Origin: Lamellibrachia columna
Taxonomy: Eukaryota; Annelida; Polychaeta; Sabellida; Siboglinidae
Reading direction: 5' to 3'
Assembly: GCA_963662155.1 (NCBI GenBank)
Contig: OY759267.1
Location: 19,848,438-19,912,437 of the forward strand
DNA length: 64,000 nucleotides
The notes under the pieces are model-generated. The model did no database searches, was not told the origin of the DNA, and saw nothing but the letters and a program-made list of their open reading frames with translations. The number at the start of each line of letters is the position of its first letter. The stretch's first letter is position 1. The translations under genes were made by a program, and so were the position numbers. Below, piece by piece: positions 52,898 through 63,593 of the stretch.

Positions 52898-55800
52898 GTG
52901 AACATGAAACATGAGTATATGACTAATAATATGAACTACTTATGTATTTTACTAGCAGATTTTGAGAATCGTCAACATTGTTATGTATGAAGGTGGTAAT
53001 TTCAGCATACACTGTATAAGGAACCTGATAGATGATCATCGAAGGTTTCCGCATATCGTACTTTCTACTGCTCCAGGAATTGTTAATTTTTTAAGCTATT
53101 ATATTTTTTTATCATATAATTCGTAAGATACCAAAAGCTGCCATTAAAAAACGAGTAATCCAGTTTCCAAGATGTCTTTTTGAAAAATAGGATTTATTTT
53201 TCTCTCCGCATTGGCAGTTTTACCAGTGCCAGACATTTAAAGAATGAAGTTTATTGTTAAAACCAGGACTTAATGGCTACTTGTATTGAATCTATTGATA
53301 ATATTTTGGTTGCCTGGACTTTTTACAGATCCAACGGTTCAGTAGAGATTTGGAGTGCGAAGGATAACTGGTATCAAGAAAAGGTTAGTGCTCCTTTATA
53401 TGTCTGGCAAATTTGTGCTTGGCAATAGCAATAGCAATAGCAATCTGGGTCATTCCATATAAAATCAACCAACAATATTTTGAACCCCCTCCAATTTTAA
53501 TGAAATGTGGCACACATGTTGGACCTGTTGTGAAATTTACCTATAAAAATTTCAGACAGTGAAATTGTGAGTTATTGTGTATTAGCGATAAATACAATTT
53601 TTTATTCATTAATGTGCAATAACTGTAAAACTATTTCACCCACAAGCCTTAAATTTGGCATAGATAAATTTTATTAAAATTGGAGGGGGTCAAGAATATT
53701 GCTAGTTGATTTCAAATGGAATGACACCATTGTTCCAGAGCACCTTGTTTATCAAGTACGCAAATCAAATTTAAATCTTTGTAATTTATATGCAGTTCTC
53801 TAATGTACGATAGTAGTGATGTGATGATTCATATATCAAGTGGCAATGTCAGTGTATTTTGTGTGAGTTACCAAGTCAACTGTTTGGAAGTTAGTCCAAG
53901 AGACGTGTAACCAACAGAACATTTATCAGAAATGTACAGCATTTTTGTGAAGACAAATTTCCACCCATGACAACCATATTATCCAGTCTGACATGTGACG
54001 ACTGCTTACTGTAGATTATTCCCCCAACTGACGGGGGTTCTGTGGAGGCGTTGCTGTGGTGGGAGGGTCGCCTCTTCTCCGCTGGTCTCCATGGCAATCT
54101 GCAAGAGTACAACTTGCGAACATTGACTTCAAAGGTACCAGTAACATCAGATACACTGTGCTGGTTTGTATGTACACATTTGGAAGAATTAACTTTTTTT
54201 AAATAGGTGTCATGTATAATAGCGTATCTTTGCAAGTTCAGAATAGTTTGTACTTAATCACTTTCATTTGAGCCCACACACAAATACTCACACACATATA
54301 TATAGCATTCTCAGTTTCAACCAAGACTATGCATGAATGAGTTGTATGTTTTGTCCTCATCATATATATATAATAAGTTAAGCATTTGTTTTAATTTAAA
54401 ATGCTTTCTCTGCTTTCCAGTATGCTGTACCTTGCAACAATGGCGCCATCTGGTGCCTTGCATTAAACGGTGATCATTCACTGATTGCGGCAAGTATTGT
54501 TTGTAAATGAGTCATCACTTTTGAGTAGGCGTATATTCTATATATGGGTTGATTAATTTAGACCATTTTATTTAGAATTTTTTAAAACAACTGACGTCTA
54601 TATGGCTAGTCGCCTAATAATTAGTTGTATTCAGGGCTCGCACAGATCTCCGAATGTTTTTGAATGTTGTTGAATTTGACTTAAGTACCCTTAGCTGTTC
54701 TTGAATTCGTGGCAGTGTTCTTGAATGTTCTCGAAAACAGATTTATGTGTTGCTATGTGAATGCACCAACTCACTGGTTGCATGTTTTGTACTTGTGGTA
54801 AATTGCTTAAATTATTTTAATTTAACATAATTAATTAAGTCTTTTCTCCGATTGCCTGGGAGGCAGCCGCCAGTGCACATGATGTTTATTTTACTTCGTT
54901 TTCATTACAAGTTGTTAGATTAATTATTGATAATCACTATGTCAAGAGCTGAGAACAATTATAGTGTGAGACTTGAGTCATTATTGGACGATAAATATAA
55001 AAATTGGGTCACAAAGTATCGCAGAAATTAGCATGATTCAAGGTGTGTACTGACTGTGGCAAAATGCTGTTTGGTAATTTTACAAAAATCTGGAGAAACT
55101 GGTCCAAGGGATCAATATTCTAAATAACTAACTCGCTGTTTCTTTGATTGAGTGCAAACAAATTGTTAGAAAAGTTGTTTTAGTGAAATATTTATAAAGT
55201 AGAAGATGAAAACACATTTTGCAGAAAAGACTCCAGCACATAAAATTGTTTTACCATGGCGTTTGTGTTTCGAAAACGCTGTGCAGATGAAGTTACAGCA
55301 TTTCAGCAGCTTCCACATTTAGGCTAAATCCCAATTGTTTGCCAGGCGTTGCTTATTAACATTAACAAAACTGTAAACATCCTTAACTTCAACCACTCGG
55401 ATGAGTAATATTTTTACTTATTTCACAGTCAGTTTACCTTTTTCTTCTCGTGACATTTTGATTGTTATCAGCAATCTTCTTCAGACGACTACCACTAGAT
55501 GGCAACACAGTAGTTATTCTATGCAGACATATCACTCTGATATGTGCCCCCCGCGGCCGCGCCCTGCGTGGCCCTTCAGGAGATAATTTTTTAACAAGGT
55601 TGCCACCCCAAACAACAAGTTCCCGATGGCAAGTGGACAAGGAAGCCATTGGCTTATCGAAAGTCCAATAAATTTCTCATCTATGTGTAGCCCGCCCTTA
55701 TCAAATATCTGTCAATTCGATTTTTAAACACTTTCACACTACTAGCATTAACACAATCATTTGGCAGTTTGTTCCATTCATTTATCACCCTCTGTGAGAA

Positions 55801-58800
55801 AGAGTACTTTCTCATGTCCATTATCATAGATGTGTGAGAGTCGGTATCGGTCCTCATCTCGATTCATGCTGTCTTTGGTTTTTTCTTATCCATATCGCTT
55901 CTTTGATGCCTCTAGTTCTCCAGTCCAACACCTGTCTACAAATTTGGCCCCCTCCCAGTCTACTATGTGATTCTGTTGAGTTGTGATCTGTGTTCGCTGA
56001 TTTATGCATCTATTTTTCTAATGTTTTTCTATTGCTTTCGGTGTAGGGTCTGCTACTTGAGTACAGATGAGAAATGAACAAATTATTATAAGTAAAAACA
56101 TACAGGAGTCAGTGATTCCTATTAAGACAAACTTGTTGCTGTCAATTAGCTTTTTCTCGTGTGCAACTGCATGTGCTGATAGATACACAAGTGGCATAAA
56201 CAGTCTAATTGAAATAAACCTTTAATATTTTAAAGTTATTTCTTAAATAACGTTCAGACGCTTCGGAAAATGTTCTTGAAAAAGTGCCGTTTTTTCCCCC
56301 CAAATGTTCTTGAATTTTTTTAATTTTGTGCTTTCTGTATGAACCCTGGTTTTATTACACCACAAAATACCATTTTCTGGTTTTTACATATAACTTTGGC
56401 TAAACAAAATTACAGGATATTTTTACTGTGCTGTCTATGACTACATTTTTGTAGGCCAATATAAAATGCAACCAGTGTGAATTTAAATGTAAATTTAACA
56501 ATTTATTTGCCATTTAAATTATTTCTTAAGCAATATAAAAAATTTTTATAATAAAATACGGTGGTAAGATGGGTATGTTTTTTTTCGTATTCCCAGATGA
56601 GGAATGTCAAAACAATATCATTCCATGGGGTTAAACAGAGAGCATGACCCTGTTTTATTTGTGACAGATGGGTACAGAAGACGGATGTGTCGTTCTCTTT
56701 GAGATCACAGCCATTGGCGTAGAGTACTACAGAACACTGGACAGACAAGAGGGTAGGTGGACTACTGAGTGACTAGGAAAGTGTCATGAATTTTATTAAT
56801 CAACGAAGTCAAAATCATACTGCAGTTTAATTTTTTTCAACATATTGAGTACCATGGCTGTTTGTTTTTTCTATGATGTGTTTGAAAAAATTATTGTTTG
56901 CTGCCGGTTTTAGCCCAGAAATTATTATGTGCTAATAAATCCAAAGTAGTGTGGACATTTAAAAAATCAGCAATGAATCGTTGAGAAATGTTGCAAAGTC
57001 TGAATTTATATTTTGTATTACTTTGGCACTGTGGGAAATCAACGTATTTTCTGTCACCAGGGCGCATCTTATCGTTGGCGTGGTACGATCCGGAGAATGT
57101 TATTGTCACTGGTGGTATTGACAACATCCGCATATGGAGCGTGAAGTCTGGGCATGCCATCCAGAGATTGACGATGGGGCGACTACTACACAACAAGGAG
57201 ACGATTGTGTGGGCCCTCGCCGTCACAAGGTATCATTGTGACCCTTGTAGGAAGATTTACAGGAATTTTTCTTCTTCCCCCTGGTTCCATGCGGGGTGGG
57301 GCCACATCACTTAGTATGTTCCGCCCTCTCGACGAGTCGTCTCCATCCATTGTGATCTTCTGCCATTCTCTCCCACTCTCGGCTGTTCACCTCCGCCCTT
57401 TCAAGATCTCTCTTACCCCGTCCCTCCATCTTAATGTAGATCTTCTCCTAGCACCCTGTTATCTTTTCCATTCTCTCTTTGTCAATCTGTCACTTTGTCA
57501 ATCAGTTTGGGCCAGAGTAGTTTTATTCACTTTAGCGAGTTCCTGTAAAAAAAGGACTCATAATTATGTGCAGAAGTGAATGTAAAAAAGAAATGGTGGT
57601 TTCTTTCAGAGATTTCACTATAGTGAGCGGTGACTCGCGCGGCATGACAAGCTTTTGGAATGGCCATCAGGGAACGCTGATTAAGGTATTCTGAAAGTCT
57701 GTCAAATTGACTAATAAGCATGGTAAATAAAATACCATAAATTGCTACCAGCATAAGATATTGGATGGGTATCTGTCATCTAATATAGAAGTCTTATTGT
57801 TATGTGTATTGGCTTGTTTTTAGAACAAAATGTCAGGGCAGTGTGTAAATGAACTTTGGCTGTACATCACTGAAATGAAATCAAGTGCTTCATGTTTATA
57901 AATCTATGAGAAACTTGTTATGGTTGTATGGATGCACACACTGAAATCTGACTTCCCTATGGATGTCAGCCATATGCTATGTATAATATGAGAAGCTTAG
58001 ATTGTCGTGTATTACGTGTATCCGTGTAGCAAATTATGTTACTGCCTGGACAAGAACATCTTCATGGATATGCATGCACTATCCACATGTTGATGCTATT
58101 CGGTCTGAGGTTAAATGACATCGTTTAATGTAGGGTTGTACATCGATGTTTTGAGATCATCGATTAGGCCTATTTCTATTTTCACCTTAATTAACACTAA
58201 CCATTATTTTTAAAAACAAATAAAAGTTCAAGTGATGTTACATTTTCATGCGCGTATGTTAACCGCAAATGAGTATCACATCACATCAAAATGGCGACTA
58301 AAAACGATGAAAGTTGATTGGCGTAGTATGTTTCCTGCTTGTTCATGTGAACTTTCCCGCTTTTCCTTGAGCAGGTGTTGACACCGATGATGATGTGTCA
58401 TTTTATGTTACCAACATCATTGTCCTTGTTATCCCAGGCATTTCAGAGTCACAAGGCGGATGTGCTTGCGTTGTGCGTGGACGCCGCCGGCACATCTGTA
58501 TTCACGAGCGGAGTAGACCCTGCCGTTGCCCAGTTTGAGTTCATGCCCGTGAGCGAGACGAGCGACTGGTCGATCTGGGTGCGCACGACCGTGCATTCGC
58601 AGCACAGTCATGACGTGCGTGCCCTTGCACTTACTGACACATGCCTCGTGTCAGCTGGTGGGTTTACTGCAAATGTTGCGATAACGTTTTTATAAAGTGA
58701 CCATATATCCAGAATAAAAATTCTGTTCAGGGATGCACCAATATAGGATTGATAAAATGTTACCATTATACTAAAAAACATGCTTACATTGTGAACAGAT

Positions 58801-61800
58801 TTGATAAAAAGGTGTTGTCTGTGGTGTATGTAATGCTGGTGTTGATCATGCAATGTGTTCGTGTATTTTTTTAAATCATCTATCTGTGCTTGTCTGTGTT
58901 GGAAGGTTACTATGAGTAAAACAATTTTGAAAATAAAATAGAAAAAATCCCCACCGCAATTCATAATGTGTGGTGGAAACTGCATGTATGTTTAGAATAC
59001 ATTTCCATACAACATTTCCATCAGTTGGTTTATTATTCCGTGTTGAAATACTAGAGAAATGGTTATATGTCACCAATTCACTTAGTTGGCGTAGAAACTT
59101 ATGTGGCTGTAACTTAGAATCCATGTCCAACTAGTTAGCACTGGACTGGCATTGTTGGGAACAAATGGAGGATTGTGAAGTTTGTAGACTGGACATTCTT
59201 AGGTACCGGTAGATAGAAATAACTAGAAACTGTATCATTTTGGACAACACAAAGATTTTTATATTATGTAATAATGAAGAGCAATCGGCTTCGTTTTGCT
59301 CTTTCTGAGCTGTAACCTATTTAAAATAATTTTTTTTAGCTTTTTGTAAAAATCCGTAATTGACATGTCTTTGGCAGGTGTCGACTGTCAACTGATCGTC
59401 AATGAGCTGCAGCTGACGCAAGGCATCCGCATGTGTCGGCATCATCCCCCAATACCACATGTAGGTACCCGACATGTGTTGGCATCATCCCCCAATACCA
59501 CATGTAGGTACCCGACATGTGTCGGCATCATCCCCCAATACCACATATAGGTGCCCGACATGTGTCGGCATCATCCCCCAATACCACATGTAGGTACCCG
59601 ACATGTGTCGGCATCATCCCCCAATACCACATGTAGGTACCCGACATGTGTCGGCATCATCCCCCAATACCACATGTAGGTACCCGACATGTGTCGGCAT
59701 CATCCCCCAATACCACATGTAGGTACCCGACTTGGGGTCAATTACATTATATCAGTTCCAATTACACGCCAATTACAAATTCCAACCCCACCTCAATATA
59801 AACGCATTTACCTAAGTAAAACAACCCCGTTCAGAAATAAAAAATATGAAATATTTTTATGACCAGTTTCAGACATTGCAGTGACGTCACAAACGTATTG
59901 CAACCCACAATCGCAGTTTTATTCTTAGCTGACAGGTGTGTATATTGTCTATTGTTTGGTTGTGGCCAATTGGCAATGCAGTATCAGTTAAGTTGGTGCA
60001 TCTGCTATATACAATGACTGTTGTTTCAGATTCCTCTCGTACACACAGCCAAAGCGGTCAAGATGGTTCTCCTTCAATACGCCACTGACCTAGAACTGTG
60101 GCGACTCGGCTCCACGGACAAGATATCAGGTGGCGTAGTTTCGTCTACCAAGATTTCTTGTACCAAGTCTTCATTTATGATGCTCAGTGATTCTGGTTTA
60201 CTGTGCCTCTGAGCTCGATTCCCTGGGGATTTAGGCGTTATTGAAGTAGCATTACTATATTCTGCATTGATTATGTACTGGCCTAATGGCGCTGTTCATG
60301 AATGCTGTTTTAAGTTTAATTCCATATCATGAAATAATTAGCACTTTTTCATTTAAATAAAAAAAACTGCCTTCTGCTCTCAGTGATGGTAAATTATTGT
60401 GTTTTGGAAAAGTTCCCAAATACCATTGAAGTCCATACCTCGATGTGACCTTATTAATGGATATGTCATAGTGTAAAGTTTAGGCCAGTTTGATTTAATA
60501 ACTAATTGTATTAAGTCATTAGGACGCAATTAATCGATATATTAAACACCTAGATTGACAACAGAAAGACGGTTCAAAAAGGATGTAGCTTAACCACCCA
60601 AGTGGATATTGTCAAAGTCTGTATGTGCCAATGATTGATGATAATATTAAAGAATTTCCTTAATCCCTTCAGGGAAACAAATAACGCCATTTTTAATCCT
60701 GGCATTTGCTAAATTGCTTTGACCTTGGAGATCGATGAAATTCGGGAAACAGAAAAGCCCAGGGAACCCTGGACTGGCCCAGCTCCAAAAGTTAATTTGC
60801 AAATTTGGCATGGGCACTTCCAGAAGACATCACAGTCCAGTGATTAATAGTGTGGTTTGGCAAGTTGAACCAATGGGAAGGCGTACCGGGTACTTATGCT
60901 ATTGTAGCTCCTGTAACGACGGCATCTGAATTGTGTAAACTCAAGAGTATATTATCCCCTGGATGAGGGATTCCGAGTCAACACAAAATGGGTACTAATG
61001 TCCAATGCTTGTTAAAACGTGTCTTGTTGGTTCAGTTGGCTGTCTTATCGCCAACTTATGTACATGATTAAAATCAACTCATCGAACCTGGAAAAATGCA
61101 TTGCCTACACTTGTGTAGAACTAAATGTACTCATTGGTAGAGTTAGTACTCATTGGTAGAGGTGAATAAAAATATGTCGTTAATAAATCTCAACCTGGCA
61201 ACCATTGCATACGGCCCAGCATAGGGTTAATATGGGAAGCTATATCTTACAATGGGTTTTAGAGCAAAAGCAAATGAATGGCCTATATATGTGATGTGCA
61301 ATGGCACGTATAAATGAACTGACTGGCTTCTCTGTTGTAGAGAAGGACGGAGAGATTCTGCCCCTCTCATTAAACCCCCTCAAACTTCTGCAGTTGACTT
61401 CTCACCACGATGAACATATTGTCACCAGCGCCATTTCCAGTGATGGTTGCTCTATTGCCTACTCGGACAGACACTGTTTCCGACTGTTCAGCCTCACCAT
61501 GGTTTGTCACCTTCATGGTTACAACAGGGTCCATACGGGGCCCTGACAATTTTGATATGAAGTAACAAAATGGCGACTCCTATATCATCATTCTTTAGGA
61601 ATTCTGTCATTTCTCTGGCAACATCAGACTACCAGTTGTTTTGTGCGATCACATACCATAATGTCAGGTTCACTGTGAATGGTCTCTTATGTTGCATACT
61701 TTTTTTTCGTCCTTTTCCCATTTCTTTCCATTCTAGGAGGTATTGACTCGTACATCTGTACCAGAAAGAAACACTGCACTTACATTACAAAAAATGTATC

Positions 61801-63593
61801 GTTTTATCCTGTCATAATCTTTTTATCATGTTATCTGTTTTTCATTGGGGTGTAGCACCATATGATATAATTGTCTAGATTATGTATATTTTGTATCCTA
61901 TAATGATAACTTTTTAATTAATATTTTAACTTTTTATGAATGGCACCACAGAATATCATTGTAAACATTTGTGCTTTAGAGAATAATAGTTCACTTGTCT
62001 CCCTGATGAAATAATGATCACATAGAAGCTGGGTTACATTTGTCAGATATTGTCATATTGTCAAGATAGTTGTCAGTATAATCCTGATTAACGCTAACTT
62101 TTGTACCTGTTTTGAAATGTGCTGTTGTTGAGCTGTGTGACAAGACGTCTTACGTTTTCCGCGGCAGAGACATAATAGTTTGTCTTACTGTCTTAACAGG
62201 AGAATCCTACAGACGCATTGCCAACGATTCAACTTAAGCGCATTCGAATGCAACCTTGTCCACTGCCTGCTCGGAGCCTCGCTTTCACGGAGGATGGGAG
62301 TCATCTGTTGTCTCTGACTTGTGAAGGAACAGTACAGGTGTTTGACATGACTGGAGAACAACCCAAGTTGGAAGCAACTTTACAGTCTCCATCAGGTAAG
62401 ACAATATAACAGTAGATAAAAAAGTTACGTTCTTATATGGTGCGGTATCCAGTCCTTGAGACTACTCAAAGCACTTTACACTTCACCCCGGCAAACCTGT
62501 TCGTTCCAACACCAACTCGACTTCGCTGTGAAGCATTCAGCAACACTGCAATTACTGCACAAAGACTATTCATTCATATATCCCCCACTGCATATAACCA
62601 GGTACTCATTTATACAGCTGAGTGAACTGAGGCAATGTGGAATAAACAAAATTGTGTAAGCATTGAAACGGCAACAAGAGGATTTGAAACCAGGTTCTCT
62701 CGATTGAGCATGTGCTGTTCTAACCACTTTGTCACAGTGCCCCACAAATTGATTATATATCAGAATGCATGTTTGTATATGTTTATGTGCATTCATGTGT
62801 TATTTGTGTTTTTGATACAAATGTACATATATGATGCATTATTATACACATGTATTATATCGAAAATATAATTTATTTATAACTAAAACTGTCCTTTCGA
62901 ATTCTCTGCTAAAAGTTCCACGTTGAATGAAACCTGCATGTTGATTTAGCTGTGACGTTTAATCTGGATCAACAGTGTCATTTTTCCAGATAGCTCCACT
63001 GGAGTTCATCTACTTGTTGTCAACTCGACGGGCAAGTACATTGCAACAGGCGACCACAGTAACAATGTACATGTGTACAGTCTGAAGAAACTGAAGGTAC
63101 AATGATTGTTTGCTTCCTGTTTAAACCATGAGACTGTTCAGTACAATTTATAATACATTCTCCAGTGGATAAGTTCACTGCAACAACAGCTCAAATTCTC
63201 TGTGATGTCTTCTGCTTCATTTTGATCACTGTACAAAACCTTTTCAGCAAAATTCAGCAAAATTCTCCCAGCAACAAATGTTGAATTTATCCCAGACAGT
63301 TTGGGGCATTTACAAAATATACTTGTCAATGATTTCATGCAAAGGTAAGCTAGTAATATGCTAGAAATTGCTACAAAACCACTGAGCTAATCAAGAAGCG
63401 TGCACGCATACAGGTCATCATTTAGAATAAAATATTGTACAAAGACTTTGTGTTCATAGTTTTACAATAAATGTACCTGAGTTGTCTTACCTTGTAGCAT
63501 GTCTGTTCGTTACCACAATATGCATTTCAACCGACTGCGATGGCGTTCCATCCAAGTGCACCCGAGTTGGTTGTTGCATACAGCGACCGAAGG
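52794..63593 (+). CDS. UTP4: UTP4 (cirhin), small-subunit processome WD40 protein, partial at window edge
   Basis: A nucleolar t-UTP subcomplex protein needed for pre-rRNA transcription and 18S maturation. Fourteen exons (1641 nt, 547 codons) are visible, with matching phases from ATG 52794 to 63593. Human cirhin has 686 residues, so the last ~130 lie beyond the window. The start MEEFRVHRVRFFQYQP aligns with the human N-terminus. WD40 blades follow: SNGSVEIWS, EGRLFSAGLHGNLQEYNL, GTEDGCVVLFEI, TGGIDNIRIWSVKSG, SGDSRGMTSFWNG, SQHSHDVRALALTDTCLVSA, then LELWRLGSTD and a second propeller with ISSDGCSIAYSD, GTVQVFDM, GDHSNNVHVYSLKKLK and FQPTAMAFHPSAPELVVAYS. Odd points are a GC-AG intron 4 and a donor minisatellite at exon 9. 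It is divergent from TIMM21. Confidence 0.95.
53329..53383 (+). CDS. UTP4: UTP4 exon 2
   Basis: Acceptor CTTTTTACAG at 53328, donor AAG|GTTAGT at 53383/53384. It encodes SNGSVEIWSAKDNWYQEK, matching DGTVEIYNLS.NYFQEK of human UTP4. Confidence 0.95.
53447..53729. mobile_element. ~280-bp MITE with ~57-bp inverted ends
   Basis: The left end GTCATTCCATATAAAATCAA with GACCCCCTCCAATTTTAAT-like sequence is repeated inverted at the right end (GTCATTCCATTTGAAATCAA when reverse-complemented). It lies in UTP4 intron 2. Confidence 0.75.
54015..54134 (+). CDS. UTP4: UTP4 exon 3
   Basis: Acceptor GCTTACTGTAG at 54014, donor AAAG|GTACCA at 54134/54135, phase 0. It encodes GGSVEALLWWEGRLFSAGLH, then GNLQEYNLRTLTSK. 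This is the second WD40 blade. Confidence 0.95.
54421..54489 (+). CDS. UTP4: UTP4 exon 4, followed by a GC donor
   Basis: Acceptor CTGCTTTCCAG at 54420. It encodes YAVPCNNGAIWCLALNGDHS then LIA. Ending at GCG|GCAAGT (54489/54490) gives phase 0 and joins to MGTEDGCVVLF. The canonical GT one step later (GCGGCAA|GTATTG) would put exon 5 out of frame. GCAAGT is the usual form of GC-AG donors. Confidence 0.85.
54632..56348. mobile_element. 1.7-kb hAT-type element with nested LINE fragment
   Basis: The ends CAGGGCTCGCACAGA (left) and CAGGGTTCATACAGA (right, reverse-complemented) are hAT-like. Flanks GTTGTATT (54624-54631) and GTTTTATT (56349-56356) form an 8-bp target duplication with one mismatch. 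Interior traces such as MSRAENNYSVRLESLL near 54940 are too decayed to call. It lies in UTP4 intron 4. Confidence 0.7.
55660..55870 (-). mobile_element. LINE C-terminal remnant
   Basis: The minus strand reads MDMRKYSFSQRVINEWNKLP, then NASSVKVFKNRIDRYLIRAG. This is the typical C-terminal 'RK..FS.RV...WN.LP...V.A.S...FK..LD' of non-LTR retrotransposons. It lies inside the hAT-type element. Confidence 0.8.
56668..56752 (+). CDS. UTP4: UTP4 exon 5
   Basis: Acceptor TTTGTGACAG at 56667, donor GAGG|GTAGGT at 56752/56753 (phase 1). It encodes MGTEDGCVVLFEITAIGVEY, then YRTLDRQE, matching GCEDGSVKLFQI...F.R..DRQ. Confidence 0.92.
57061..57229 (+). CDS. UTP4: UTP4 exon 6
   Basis: Acceptor TCTGTCACCAG at 57060, donor ACAAG|GTATCA at 57229/57230 (phase 2). 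It encodes RILSLAWYDPENVIVTGGID, then NIRIWSVKSGHAIQRLTMGR and KETIVWALAVT. Confidence 0.96.
57230..57609. other. UTP4 intron 6, pyrimidine-rich
   Basis: A CT-rich stretch (57270-57500) of uncertain origin, possibly an old retroelement. Only an unsupported open frame is present. Confidence 0.4.
57610..57685 (+). CDS. UTP4: UTP4 exon 7
   Basis: Acceptor TTTCTTTCAG at 57609, donor AAG|GTATTC at 57685/57686. It encodes DFTIVSGDSRGMTSFWNGHQ then GTLIK, matching DGTIISVDSAGKVQFWDS..GTLVK. Confidence 0.95.
58438..58657 (+). CDS. UTP4: UTP4 exon 8
   Basis: Acceptor TTATCCCAG at 58437, donor GCTG|GTGGGT at 58657/58658 (phase 1). It encodes AFQSHKADVLALCVDAAGTS, then VFTSGVDPAVAQFEFMPV and HSHDVRALALTDTCLVSA. 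Confidence 0.96.
59378..59460 (+). CDS. UTP4: UTP4 exon 9, with its 3' end amplified downstream
   Basis: Acceptor CTTTGGCAG at 59377. The first donor CAT|GTAGGT at 59460/59461 gives phase 0, matching exon 10. It encodes GVDCQLIVNELQLTQGIRMC, then RHHPPIPH. The last 30 nt and the donor are repeated downstream. Later donors change frame or meet a stop at 59547, so the first donor is the functional choice. Confidence 0.88.
59431..59730 (+). repeat. 43-bp minisatellite of exon-9 end plus 5' splice site, 7 copies
   Basis: The unit is CATGTGTCGGCATCATCCCC, CAATACCACAT | GTAGGTACCCGA. Copies of the exon end finish at 59460, 59503, 59546, 59589, 59632, 59675 and 59718. The next bases are GTAGGT in six cases and ATAGGT at 59547. 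Confidence 0.95.
60030..60129 (+). CDS. UTP4: UTP4 exon 10
   Basis: Acceptor GTTGTTTCAG at 60029, donor TCAG|GTGGCG at 60129/60130 (phase 1, a weak donor). It encodes IPLVHTAKAVKMVLLQYATD, then LELWRLGSTDKIS, matching LLLFQFAHHLELWRLGST. Confidence 0.92.
60130..61340. other. UTP4 intron 10
   Basis: AT-rich. Nothing recognisable on either strand. Confidence 0.5.
61341..61501 (+). CDS. UTP4: UTP4 exon 11
   Basis: Acceptor CTCTGTTGTAG at 61340, donor ATG|GTTTGT at 61501/61502. It encodes EKDGEILPLSLNPLKLLQLT, then HIVTSAISSDGCSIAYSDRH and CFRLFSLTM, matching ..IICSCISPCGSWIAYSTVSRFFLYRL. Confidence 0.95.
61502..62199. other. UTP4 intron 11
   Basis: AT-rich. Nothing recognisable. Confidence 0.5.
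62200..62395 (+). CDS. UTP4: UTP4 exon 12
   Basis: Acceptor TCTTAACAG at 62199, donor TCAG|GTAAGA at 62395/62396 (phase 1). It encodes PTIQLKRIRMQPCPLPARSL, then AFTEDGSHLLSLTCEGTVQV and FDMTGEQPKLEATL. Confidence 0.95.
62437..62750 (-). mobile_element. tRNA-headed SINE, minus orientation
   Basis: On the minus strand the head reads GGCACTGTGACAAAGTGGTT, then AGAACCTGGTTTCAAATCC (degenerate B box). The body to 62437 matches 515-610 and 50246-50450. It lies in UTP4 intron 12. Confidence 0.75.
62990..63096 (+). CDS. UTP4: UTP4 exon 13
   Basis: Acceptor TTTTTCCAG at 62989, donor AAG|GTACAA at 63096/63097. It encodes SSTGVHLLVVNSTGKYIATG, then DHSNNVHVYSLKKLK, matching MCLLAVSPDGNWLA...GVHVYNVKQLK. 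Confidence 0.95.
63097..63497. other. UTP4 intron 13
   Basis: No gene or element recognised. Confidence 0.5.
63498..63593 (+). CDS. UTP4: UTP4 exon 14 (last in window)
   Basis: Acceptor TACCTTGTAG at 63497, donor AGG|GTAAGC at 63593/63594. It encodes HVCSLPQYAFQPTAMAFHPS, then APELVVAYSDRR, matching P.YNFPVTAMAIAP....LVIAHSD. The remaining C-terminus lies outside the window. Confidence 0.94.

Noticed and set aside
54490..54496. Canonical GT donor at the end of UTP4 exon 4
   Set aside because: It gives phase 1 and breaks the conserved WD40 reading into exon 5. The GC donor one step upstream keeps it.
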